In this document: in pieces, positions 1 to 5,988 of the stretch
Layout: each line of letters starts with the position of its first letter
Position numbering within the stretch: the stretch's first letter is position 1
Source of the DNA: Candidatus Hydrogenedentota bacterium
GTDB taxonomy: Bacteria > Hydrogenedentota > Hydrogenedentia > Hydrogenedentales > CAITNO01
Assembly: GCA_022710255.1 (NCBI GenBank)
Contig: JAKLHG010000124.1
Span: 1-9,273, forward strand
Length of the DNA stretch: 9,273 bases
Reading direction: 5' to 3'
Translations under genes and position numbers: made by a program
The notes under the pieces: model-generated
Seen by the model: the letters and a program-made list of their open reading frames with translations, nothing else
Told to the model about the DNA's origin: nothing
Databases searched by the model: none

Positions 1-84
1 CAACAGTTGGCGGGTGGGCGTGACGTTTATTCCCGCGGGATACGGGTTGAGCCTGCCTATCGCCTTCCTTTTCAGGGGATGTGA

Positions 85-90
85 TATAAT
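85..90 (+). promoter_or_regulatory. Possible -10 box upstream of glgC
   Basis: A perfect TATAAT hexamer lies about 93 bases upstream of the glgC start, inside the AT-rich stretch GATATAATAATAG in an otherwise GC-rich region. No good TTGACA-like -35 box is seen 16 to 18 bases upstream, so this is only a candidate. If used, it would give a leader of about 85 nucleotides. The glgC ribosome-binding site is the CAGGGGAA at 166-173. Confidence 0.35.
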
Positions 91-182
91 AATAGTATGG
101 ACGGGTCGTGTGTACTGATTGGAAGCGGGCCCTGAACCGCATGGGACAAGGCACCGGAAACAGTACAGGGGAATGAAACGCG

Positions 183-1415
183 ATGTACGATTCCGACATG
201 GAAAAAGTCTTGACGGTCCTGTTGGCGGGGGGCATGGGGGAAAGGCTCTATCCGCTTACGAAAGACCGCGCCAAGCCCGCAGTGCCTTTCGGGGGCATGT
301 ACCGCATCATTGACTTCACCTTGTCCAATTGTTTTAATTCCAGCTGCCGCCGCATCTGCGTCCTGACCCAGTACAAATCCAATTCGCTGGCGCGTCACAT
401 CAACCGCGGCTGGAATATCATGCATACGGAGCTGGGGGAATTTATCGAGGTGATGCCGCCGCAAATGCGGGTGAACAGCAACTGGTATCTGGGCACCGCC
501 GATGCCATTTATCAAAACCTGTATTCCATCGACCAGAACGACCCACATATCGTGTTGATCGTCAGCGGCGATCACATCTACAAGATGAACTATCAAAAGA
601 TGATCCGGCAGCACCGGCACACGGAGGCGGAACTCACCATCGCCGCCATCGAGGTACCCCTCGAAGAGGCGTCGCGCTTCGGGGTATTTGAGGTGGATGC
701 GTCCAATCGCGTTATTGGGTTCGAGGAAAAACCAGAAAAGCCCAGGCCGCTGCCGGACAAGCCCGATAAGGCCCTCGCCTCCATGGGCGTTTATGTGTTT
801 AACTTGGATACATTGCGTCAATCGGTTGTCAAGGATGCCGAGTTAAGCGGGAGCAGCCACGATTTCGGCAAAGACATTATTCCCCGTCTCGTCCGGGGGA
901 GCGTGGCCGTATACGCCTACAATTTTCAGGACGAAAATCAGAAGGAAGCCCAATACTGGCGCGATGTGGGCACTATCGACACCTATTGGGAGGCCAACAT
1001 GGACCTCGTAAGTGTCGACCCGCACTTCAACCTGTACGACCGTTCGTGGCCCATGCGCGCGAATCTGCCCACCTTGCCCCCCGCAAAATTTGTGTTCGGG
1101 GAAGTGGGTAAGCGACTTGGTGTTGCGGTGGATTCCATTGTCAGCGCGGGCTGCATCATCAGCGGCGGCATGGTGGACCATTCCGTTCTGGGTCCCGGTG
1201 TGCGGGTGAATTCCTACAGCCATGTGCAGGAATCCATTTTATTCGAAGATGCCGTAATCGGCAGGAATTGCCGCATACACCGCGCCATCATCGAAAAGAA
1301 TGTCCGCATCCCGGAAAACACCGTTATCGGCTATGACCTTAACGAGGACGCAAAGCGGTTCCGCGTAACCCATCTGGGCGTGGTGGTTGTCGAGTCTGCG
1401 GATAAGTTCCTGTAA
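183..1415 (+). CDS. glgC: Glucose-1-phosphate adenylyltransferase (ADP-glucose pyrophosphorylase)
   Basis: This cytoplasmic enzyme makes ADP-glucose and pyrophosphate from ATP and glucose-1-phosphate, the committed step of bacterial glycogen synthesis. The 410-residue product is close to usual family length. Seen in the sequence: the nucleotide-binding LLAGGMGERLYPLT loop (residues 13-26) followed by RAKPAVPFGG (29-38); the WYLGTADA segment (101-108); the metal/catalytic GDHIYK motif with Asp130; the sugar-phosphate-binding FEEKP with Lys183; SMGVYVF (200-206); DFGKDIIP (227-234); and YWRDVGTIDTYWEANMDL (258-275). A C-terminal left-handed beta-helix with hexapeptide-like repeats (about 310-390) follows. 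The chosen start has CAGGGGAA upstream at a workable distance; the internal Met6 has no ribosome site. No glgA, glgB or glgP is visible nearby, and the downstream neighbour is convergent, so it appears to be expressed alone or with genes to the left. All catalytic residues look intact. Identification as GlgC rather than a generic NDP-sugar synthase rests on the RAKPAV and GDHIYKMNY signatures. Confidence 0.95.
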   Translation: MYDSDMEKVLTVLLAGGMGERLYPLTKDRAKPAVPFGGMYRIIDFTLSNCFNSSCRRICVLTQYKSNSLARHINRGWNIMHTELGEFIEVMPPQMRVNSNWYLGTADAIYQNLYSIDQNDPHIVLIVSGDHIYKMNYQKMIRQHRHTEAELTIAAIEVPLEEASRFGVFEVDASNRVIGFEEKPEKPRPLPDKPDKALASMGVYVFNLDTLRQSVVKDAELSGSSHDFGKDIIPRLVRGSVAVYAYNFQDENQKEAQYWRDVGTIDTYWEANMDLVSVDPHFNLYDRSWPMRANLPTLPPAKFVFGEVGKRLGVAVDSIVSAGCIISGGMVDHSVLGPGVRVNSYSHVQESILFEDAVIGRNCRIHRAIIEKNVRIPENTVIGYDLNEDAKRFRVTHLGVVVVESADKFL

Positions 1416-1463
1416 CCTTCGCACCCATAAAAACGGCCGCTGAACGGGGAAGTTCACCGGAGA

Positions 1464-1565
1464 AAAGGACAAAAAGGACTTAAAGGACATAAGGGACTTT
1501 CAGGACACTTCCATTGGGAACTTATCCTGCGGTCTTTAAGGTCGTCTACGTCCTTCAAGTCCTTT
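1464..1565. repeat. Inverted pair of 9-bp-period GGAC/GTCC repeat arrays (large hairpin)
   Basis: The left arm carries the GGAC core at 1467, 1476, 1485, 1494 and 1503, exactly 9 bases apart; most units resemble AAAGGACTT. The right arm carries the inverse core GTC(C/T/G) at 1532, 1541, 1550 and 1559, also exactly 9 apart. Pairing 1473-1506 with 1532-1565 gives a 34-position stem with about 29 pairs, including 3 G-U, around a 25-base loop (1507-1531). Unit 1464-1470 is an extra left copy that allows a second register. The element fills the gap between the convergent glgC and oxidoreductase genes, so a bidirectional terminator or 3'-end structural role is possible. There is no U-tract typical of an intrinsic terminator. 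No credible reading frame covers it. Confidence 0.8.
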
Positions 1566-1631
1566 GATTTATAAGGTGTTACTGGCTCCACCGGCCTTTT
1601 GGGGAATTATTCAAACCCCATCTACCAGGAT

Positions 1632-2867
1632 TCAGCCTTCCCGGATTTCGCGTTTCTCCCGGTCGTATATCTGGCGCCGGCCCGTGTCGGCGGCGCGCAT
1701 GGCCATAATGACGGCGACGGCGTGCTGGTAACCCGCCTCGATGTCAGCGTTGGGGGTTTTCCGGTCGCGAACGCACTGCATCCAGTTTTCGATATGGTCC
1801 GGGCAGGTGACATCATCAATGCGCAGGCGTTCCTTGGGCAATTGTGTTTCGCCGTAAGCGCCTTCGCTGGAGACATACACGTTGCTCCAATCCTGCAGGT
1901 CCATGGTGCCCTGGTTGCCCATGATCTTGAAATTATTGCTGCCGCCGTTGCCGAAGAAGGTCGAATAATGGACCGCAAAACCTTCTTCGTATTCCCACAT
2001 CACTGTGGCATGATCGGGTGCGTCAAAGTGATAATCGTCTTTCCAGATATGGGTATTGTGCATGGCGGTCACGCTGAGCGGCATCTTGGCGCCGGTGATG
2101 GAATGGACCAGGTCGATGTAGTGGGCGCCCCAGCTGGGCACGGCGCCGTCGGAAAACTCGCGGTAGCCGTACCATCCGGAATAGACGACGGGGTCAAAGG
2201 GGCGCATCGGCAGATGACCCAAAAATTCCGCCCAGTCCACATCGGCCTCATTGACCTCGCGGATATACCCGTACCAGTAGGGGCGCGCGGAATTGCGGTG
2301 CTGTTCGATGCGGCCCACTTTACCCAGCGCCCCCGTGGCATAATACTGCCGGGCGCCCATCATGGCGGGATAACTGCGCAGTTGGGTGCCCACCTGAAAC
2401 ACAATGTTGTTGGCCTTCACCGCGTCATAGGCCGCATTCAAGGGTTCCAGGTCCTTGCCCATCGGCTTTTCGCAATAGACATCCTTTTTCGATTCCGCGA
2501 CCGCCTTGAGATGGGTGGTATGCAGATGTTCCGGACTGGCGATAATGACGGCGTCCACATTGGCCTCGTCCAGCAATTGCCGGTAGCTGACATACTGAAG
2601 CGGGTCGCGGCCGAACCAGTCCTTGCACATGGCGGCGGCTTCTTCCCGTGCTATCCGCCAGGGATCGCATACGGCGGTAATTTCCATGTTGTAGGTTTTC
2701 GCGTAGTTGTTAATCGACGGCATGATGGCGCCCTTCATGCGGCTGCCGCAACCAATCAGCCCGATGGACACTTTATCATTGGCCCCCGCCGATTTGGCAT
2801 AACTGAAGGCGCCCAGGGTTGCCGCCGCACCGGCGGCGGTTTTCAGAAACTCGCGTCGTGAACTCAT
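1632..2867 (-). CDS. Tat-exported Gfo/Idh/MocA family oxidoreductase (paralog A)
   Basis: Predicted NAD(P)-dependent oxidoreductase of the Gfo/Idh/MocA family, exported folded with its cofactor to the periplasm. The 411-residue product starts with a twin-arginine signal: SRREFLK (residues 3-9), a hydrophobic run (10-24), and a likely AGA cleavage site near 27-29. The Rossmann domain begins with IGLIGCG (35-41). The family EKP motif is at 133-135 (Lys134), and the C-terminal domain carries GAHYID with His249. Position 245, where the canonical catalytic Asp of inositol-dehydrogenase-like members lies, is Ser. The start is set by AAAGGAA upstream and by exact match to paralog B; an extension to 2948 is open but would bury the Tat signal. 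It lies 208 bases downstream of paralog B on the same strand, with its own promoter-like element. Substrate is unknown; sugar, polyol or amino-sugar oxidation or epimerisation are the family options. Confidence 0.9.
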   Translation of the reverse strand: MSSRREFLKTAAGAAATLGAFSYAKSAGANDKVSIGLIGCGSRMKGAIMPSINNYAKTYNMEITAVCDPWRIAREEAAAMCKDWFGRDPLQYVSYRQLLDEANVDAVIIASPEHLHTTHLKAVAESKKDVYCEKPMGKDLEPLNAAYDAVKANNIVFQVGTQLRSYPAMMGARQYYATGALGKVGRIEQHRNSARPYWYGYIREVNEADVDWAEFLGHLPMRPFDPVVYSGWYGYREFSDGAVPSWGAHYIDLVHSITGAKMPLSVTAMHNTHIWKDDYHFDAPDHATVMWEYEEGFAVHYSTFFGNGGSNNFKIMGNQGTMDLQDWSNVYVSSEGAYGETQLPKERLRIDDVTCPDHIENWMQCVRDRKTPNADIEAGYQHAVAVIMAMRAADTGRRQIYDREKREIREG

Positions 2868-2872
2868 GCTAT
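2868..2872 (-). other. Start-site spacer of paralog A, fixing the start at 2867
   Basis: Read on the minus strand, the sequence before the ATG is CCGAAAGGAAAAATAGC, placing the purine-rich AAAGGAA (about 2874-2880) at normal Shine-Dalgarno distance. This supports the 411-residue protein over a 438-residue form beginning at 2948. Confidence 0.6.
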
Positions 2873-2936
2873 TTTTCCTTTCGGTAGTTGGATGGGGTTC
2901 ATCGCTGTGGTTATGTATCCAACAGCGTAGACCTCC

Positions 2937-2965
2937 ATTATGCGTCAAACAGGGTAGTAATTAAA
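2937..2965 (-). promoter_or_regulatory. Candidate promoter of oxidoreductase paralog A
   Basis: On the minus strand, CATAAT (2937-2942) fits a -10 box. A weak TTTAAT (2960-2965) lies 17 bases upstream at the -35 position. The -10 box sits in an 11-base element, CGCATAATGGA (2934-2944), that recurs exactly before paralog B at almost the same distance from its start (67 versus 66 bases). Recurrence at a fixed distance is the main support; the -35 match is poor. Confidence 0.4.
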
Positions 2966-3075
2966 AATAGTACGAATGTAGCGCATCCACAGGACCGACC
3001 ACCCGGCGAAGAGCGATAGTGACGTCGGCACGGGGTGGCGCGGAAGCCATGGACAAGTGCGGGAAAGGGCGCCGG

Positions 3076-4311
3076 TCAGGCATCCCGGATTTCGCGCTTA
3101 TCCCGGTCGTAAATCTGGCGTTTTCCCGTGTCGGCGGCGCGCATGGCCATCAGCACCGCCACGCCGTGCTGGTAACCGGCCTCGATGTTCGCGTTGGGGG
3201 CGTTACGGGTGCGCAGGCACTGCAGCCAGTTCTCGATGTGGTCGGGGCATTCTACATCATCTATGCGTATCGGGTCTTTCGGCAGTTCCGTTTCGCCAAA
3301 GGCGCCTTCACCGGACACGTAGATGTTGCTCCAGTCCTGCAGGTCCATGAGCCCGTGGTTGCCGAAAATCTTGAAACTGTTGCCGCCGCTGTTGCCAAAA
3401 TTGGTCGAGTAATGGGCGGCGAAACCTTCCTCATATTCCCAGACCGCGGTAGCGTGGTCGGGTGCGTCAAAGTTGTGCGCATCTTTCCAGGTATAGGTGT
3501 TGTGCATGGACACGACACTGCGGGGGAAGCCGGCGCCAGTAATAAAATGGACCAGGTCGATATAGTGGCTGGCCAGGCCGGGGACGGGCCCGTCCGAGAA
3601 TTCCCGGTAGCCGTACCAACCGGAATAGAGCACGGGGTCGAAGGGACGCATGGGCCGGTCCATCAGAAATTCCGCGAAGTCCACATCTTCCTCCTTGACT
3701 TCCTTGATGCGCCCGTACCAATAGGGCTGCGCGCCATTGCGGCATTGCTCAATGCGGCCGACCTTGCCCAGCGCGCCCGTGGCAAAGTACTGCCGGGCGC
3801 CCAGCATGCTCGGATAACTGCGTACCTGGGTGCCTGCCTGAAACACGATATTATTGGCTTTAACGGCGTCATAGGCGGCCTTCAGGCCTTCCAGGTCCTT
3901 TCCAAGAGGTTTCTCACAATAGGCGTCTTTTTTAAGTTCCGCGGCCGCCTTGAGATGGGTGGTGTGCTGGTGGTCGCAGCTGGCAATCATCACGGCATCC
4001 ACATTGGCCTCGTCAAGCAACTGCCGGTAACTGGTATACTGGAGCGGGTCGCGGCCGAACCAGCCTTTGCACATAGCAGCGGCTTCTTCACGGGCCAGCC
4101 GCCAGGGGTCGCACACGGCGGTGATCTCCACATTTTGGGCTTCCGCATAGTTTTTTACCGAAGGCATGATGGCGCCTTTCATGCGGCTTCCACAGCCGAT
4201 CAGGCCGATGGAGAGCCGGTCATTCGCTCCGGCCGATTTGGCATAGCTGAAGGCACCCAGGGTTGCCGCCGCGCCTGCGGCCGTTTTCAGGAATTCGCGT
4301 CGTGAACTCAT
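3076..4311 (-). CDS. Tat-exported Gfo/Idh/MocA family oxidoreductase (paralog B)
   Basis: The product is 411 residues and aligns with paralog A without gaps; I count 84 differences, about 80% identity. The first 31 residues, covering the whole Tat signal (SRREFLK, hydrophobic run, AGA cleavage site), are identical, although the DNA there differs at synonymous sites. The Rossmann motif IGLIGCG (35-41), EKP (133-135, Lys134) and His249 are retained. The canonical catalytic Asp position (245) is Gly, in GLASHYID, where A has SWGAHYID. Residues 112-115 also differ (CDHQ versus PEHL), close to the nicotinamide side, so the substrates may differ. The start has GAGAGGAAG as ribosome site on the minus strand. 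The gene is divergent from the MFS permease across a 354-base region, suggesting shared regulation. Its function is probably periplasmic sugar oxidation or a related redox step; the substrate is not identifiable. Confidence 0.9.
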   Translation of the reverse strand: MSSRREFLKTAAGAAATLGAFSYAKSAGANDRLSIGLIGCGSRMKGAIMPSVKNYAEAQNVEITAVCDPWRLAREEAAAMCKGWFGRDPLQYTSYRQLLDEANVDAVMIASCDHQHTTHLKAAAELKKDAYCEKPLGKDLEGLKAAYDAVKANNIVFQAGTQVRSYPSMLGARQYFATGALGKVGRIEQCRNGAQPYWYGRIKEVKEEDVDFAEFLMDRPMRPFDPVLYSGWYGYREFSDGPVPGLASHYIDLVHFITGAGFPRSVVSMHNTYTWKDAHNFDAPDHATAVWEYEEGFAAHYSTNFGNSGGNSFKIFGNHGLMDLQDWSNIYVSGEGAFGETELPKDPIRIDDVECPDHIENWLQCLRTRNAPNANIEAGYQHGVAVLMAMRAADTGKRQIYDRDKREIRDA

Positions 4312-4379
4312 AATACGCTTCCTCTCAAGGGTTGAAAACAGGTTGGAAATAAGATGCTTTTGCCGCGGTTAAAGATTCC

Positions 4380-4408
4380 ATTATGCGCCAAGACGGACAT
4401 CGATACAA
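4380..4408 (-). promoter_or_regulatory. Candidate promoter of oxidoreductase paralog B
   Basis: On the minus strand, TTGTAT (4403-4408), a 17-base spacer and CATAAT (4380-4385) make a plausible sigma-70-type promoter, with the -10 box about 69 bases before the start codon. The surrounding CGCATAATGGA (4377-4387) is shared exactly with paralog A. Confidence 0.45.
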
Positions 4409-4575
4409 AATCCGGCGGGCTCTCTTGAGGCGTTAAGGGCCGTTTCAAGGGCAGAGAAAAGTATGTCATGAACTTCAAATCGGTCTGATCGGACGGACCG
4501 GTCCTATTGGAACGGCGGGTTGCGGGTAATGCCCGCCTTGGTGTCTTTTGATGCCCGGGCGCTTCGGGGAAAATT

Positions 4576-4604
4576 TTGAAACGGGGCGCGGATATGGGTA
4601 GACT
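4576..4604 (+). promoter_or_regulatory. Candidate promoter of the MFS permease
   Basis: TTGAAA (4576-4581), a 17-base spacer and TAGACT (4599-4604) match five of six and four of six consensus positions. It would give a leader of about 55 to 60 nucleotides before the start at 4666, whose ribosome site is GGAAGGGAG (4649-4657). Confidence 0.4.
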
Positions 4605-4665
4605 TATGACAGTGTTGTCGTTTTTCATGTCATCAGTTTGTCTTCAACGGAAGGGAGTTCCCTGA

Positions 4666-5868
4666 ATGAACAGTGCAACTAGAATCAAACTTTCGGCCAT
4701 GATGTTCCTCGAGTTCTTTATTTGGGGCGCGTGGTGCGTGACACTCGCCACCTACCTGACGGTCACCCTGAAGTTCACGGGCGGGCAGGTCGGCAATGCC
4801 TTCCTGACCATGGCCATTGCTTCGGTCATCTCCCCGATTTTCGTCGGCATGGTGGCGGACAAATTTTTCCCGGCCCAGTACCTGAAGGGTGTATTGCACC
4901 TGGGAGGCGCCGCCCTGATGTTCTGGGCAAGCACCGTCCAAACGCCGGGGCTCTTTTTCTGGGTGCTGCTCGGCTATACCCTGTGTTACATGCCCACATT
5001 GTCGCTGGCCAATGCCATCGCCTTTAACCAGATGAAAGACACCGAAAAGGAATTTCCACTCATCCGCGCCATCGGTGTTTTGGGCTGGATTATCGTCGGC
5101 CTCCTGATTGGGTACTTGCGGATTGAGCAAACCAATATACCGCTGCGCATCGCCGCTGGCGCTTCCCTGCTGATGGGCTTGTATTGCTTTGCACTGCCGC
5201 ACACGCCGCCCAAGGGGGCCGGTAAAAAAGTCACCCTTGGCGATATTTTCGGCATCGAGGCATGGGGCCTGCTCAAAGACTGGTATTTCCTGGTTTTTGT
5301 GGTCGCCTCTCTGCTGGTCAGCGTGACCACCTCCTTTTATATTAATTGGAGCAACCCGTTCTTCAACGCCGAAGGCCTGCCCTATCCCGCCGCGATGATG
5401 ACCGGCGGCCAGATATCCGAGGCCGTACTGACCGCGCTGCTCGGCTTTTTCTTCGCCAGTATTGGCGTCAAGTGGATGCTGGTGGCGGGCATGCTTTCCT
5501 GGGCGTTGCGCTATTTCATTCTGATGGGCGACCCCGGGCCCGGTTTCTCCCTGTGGATTCTCGCCATTGTCATTCATGGTGTCTGCTACGGATTTTTCTT
5601 CACCGCCGGCCAGGTCTATGTGGGCAAGGTGGCCCCCAAGGCCATCCAGGCCAGTGCCCAGGGCTTTATCGCCCTGATTACCTTCGGGTTGGGCCAGGGC
5701 GCAGGGTCCATATTATCTGGAAAGATCCAGGAACAATGTACAGTGGCCGGAACAACCGATTGGTCCCAGTTCTGGCTGGTGCCGGCGGTGATCGCGCTGG
5801 TGGTGGGTGTACTCTTCGCATTGTTGTTCAAGGTGAAACCGGCGGAGGAGTCTGCTGCAAACGCCTGA
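4666..5868 (+). CDS. MFS permease, nucleoside:H+ symporter (NHS) type
   Basis: Predicted inner-membrane secondary transporter of the major facilitator superfamily. The 400-residue length and about 12 hydrophobic segments (near residues 10-30, 42-62, 73-92, 94-112, 133-150, 157-175, 203-223, 247-264, 265-285, 294-315, 328-350 and 367-390) fit the fold. The N-terminal LSAMMFLEFFIWGAWCVTL (residues 9-27) is typical of proteins annotated as nucleoside:H+ symporters in PVC-type bacteria; the Escherichia coli relatives are NupG and XapB. The start is set by the strong GGAAGGGAG eight bases upstream. The divergent Tat-oxidoreductase pair suggests the real substrate could be a sugar, sugar acid or nucleoside handled in the periplasm. 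That substrate link is inference from context; the transporter assignment is firm. Confidence 0.85.
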   Translation: MNSATRIKLSAMMFLEFFIWGAWCVTLATYLTVTLKFTGGQVGNAFLTMAIASVISPIFVGMVADKFFPAQYLKGVLHLGGAALMFWASTVQTPGLFFWVLLGYTLCYMPTLSLANAIAFNQMKDTEKEFPLIRAIGVLGWIIVGLLIGYLRIEQTNIPLRIAAGASLLMGLYCFALPHTPPKGAGKKVTLGDIFGIEAWGLLKDWYFLVFVVASLLVSVTTSFYINWSNPFFNAEGLPYPAAMMTGGQISEAVLTALLGFFFASIGVKWMLVAGMLSWALRYFILMGDPGPGFSLWILAIVIHGVCYGFFFTAGQVYVGKVAPKAIQASAQGFIALITFGLGQGAGSILSGKIQEQCTVAGTTDWSQFWLVPAVIALVVGVLFALLFKVKPAEESAANA

Positions 5869-5931
5869 GTTTCGTTACCTATAGTGCGGCGGCCCTTTTC
5901 CCGGCCGGCGCGAAGGCTGATTTTCCTTGTT

Positions 5932-5958
5932 GCCCGGTTCCCTTCGCGGGAACCGGGC
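5932..5958 (+). terminator. Strong hairpin downstream of the permease gene
   Basis: GCCCGGTTCCC (5932-5942) pairs perfectly over 11 bases with GGGAACCGGGC (5948-5958) around the 5-base loop TTCGC. It lies 64 bases after the permease stop and 31 bases before the next start. The downstream sequence GTTTACCC has only a short T run, so it may be a weak terminator, a 3'-end stabiliser of the permease message, or part of the leader of the next gene. Confidence 0.55.
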
Positions 5959-5988
5959 GTTTACCCTGCGGGTTAATAAGAGGATGCT

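Larger units (their letters stand above)
4312..4665. other. Divergent intergenic region with promoters and palindromes
   Basis: These 354 bases separate the oxidoreductase pair from the permease and contain no convincing gene; a 106-codon open frame on the minus strand (4308-4628) has no family features. It holds a promoter candidate for each side. Between them lie a perfect 10-base palindrome GGACCGGTCC (4495-4504), a possible stem GGCGGG/CCCGCC (4514-4519 with 4532-4537) that competes with GCGGG/CCCGC (4522-4526 with 4532-4536), and the palindrome GCCCGGGC (4553-4560). These are possible operator or leader structures; short GC palindromes also arise by chance in GC-rich DNA. Confidence 0.5.

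Noticed and set aside
1..84. Open plus-strand frame at the left edge, ending with TGA at 82-84
   Set aside because: It could be the last 27 codons of an upstream gene, but a second frame is also open across most of this stretch and no motif is visible, so no gene is called.
72..821. Minus-strand open frame of 249 codons opposite glgC
   Set aside because: Antisense shadow of the glgC catalytic domain, with unusual His-rich composition.
1600..1620. Stem TGGGG/CCCCA near the end of paralog A
   Set aside because: Only 5 base pairs with an 11-base AT-rich loop and no T run in the minus-strand direction; not a convincing terminator.
1599..2861. Open frame of 420 codons on the plus strand opposite oxidoreductase paralog A
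   Set aside because: It is the antisense shadow of a well-supported gene. The matching shadow lies opposite paralog B, as expected when two GC-rich paralogs share codon use. It has no family motif.
2998..3040. Possible stem CCACCC/GGGTGG after paralog B
   Set aside because: Six pairs with a long loop and no T-tract; weak compared with chance in GC-rich DNA.
3019..4305. Open frame of 428 codons on the plus strand opposite oxidoreductase paralog B
   Set aside because: Antisense shadow of paralog B, resembling the shadow opposite paralog A only because the sense genes are paralogs.
4308..4628. Minus-strand open frame of 106 codons in the divergent intergenic region
   Set aside because: Proline-rich with no family features; it overlaps the promoter and the start codon of paralog B.
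4633..5577. Open frame of 314 codons on the minus strand opposite the permease
   Set aside because: The product is rich in His, Gln and Gly with no domain, and the opposite strand encodes a clear 12-helix transporter.
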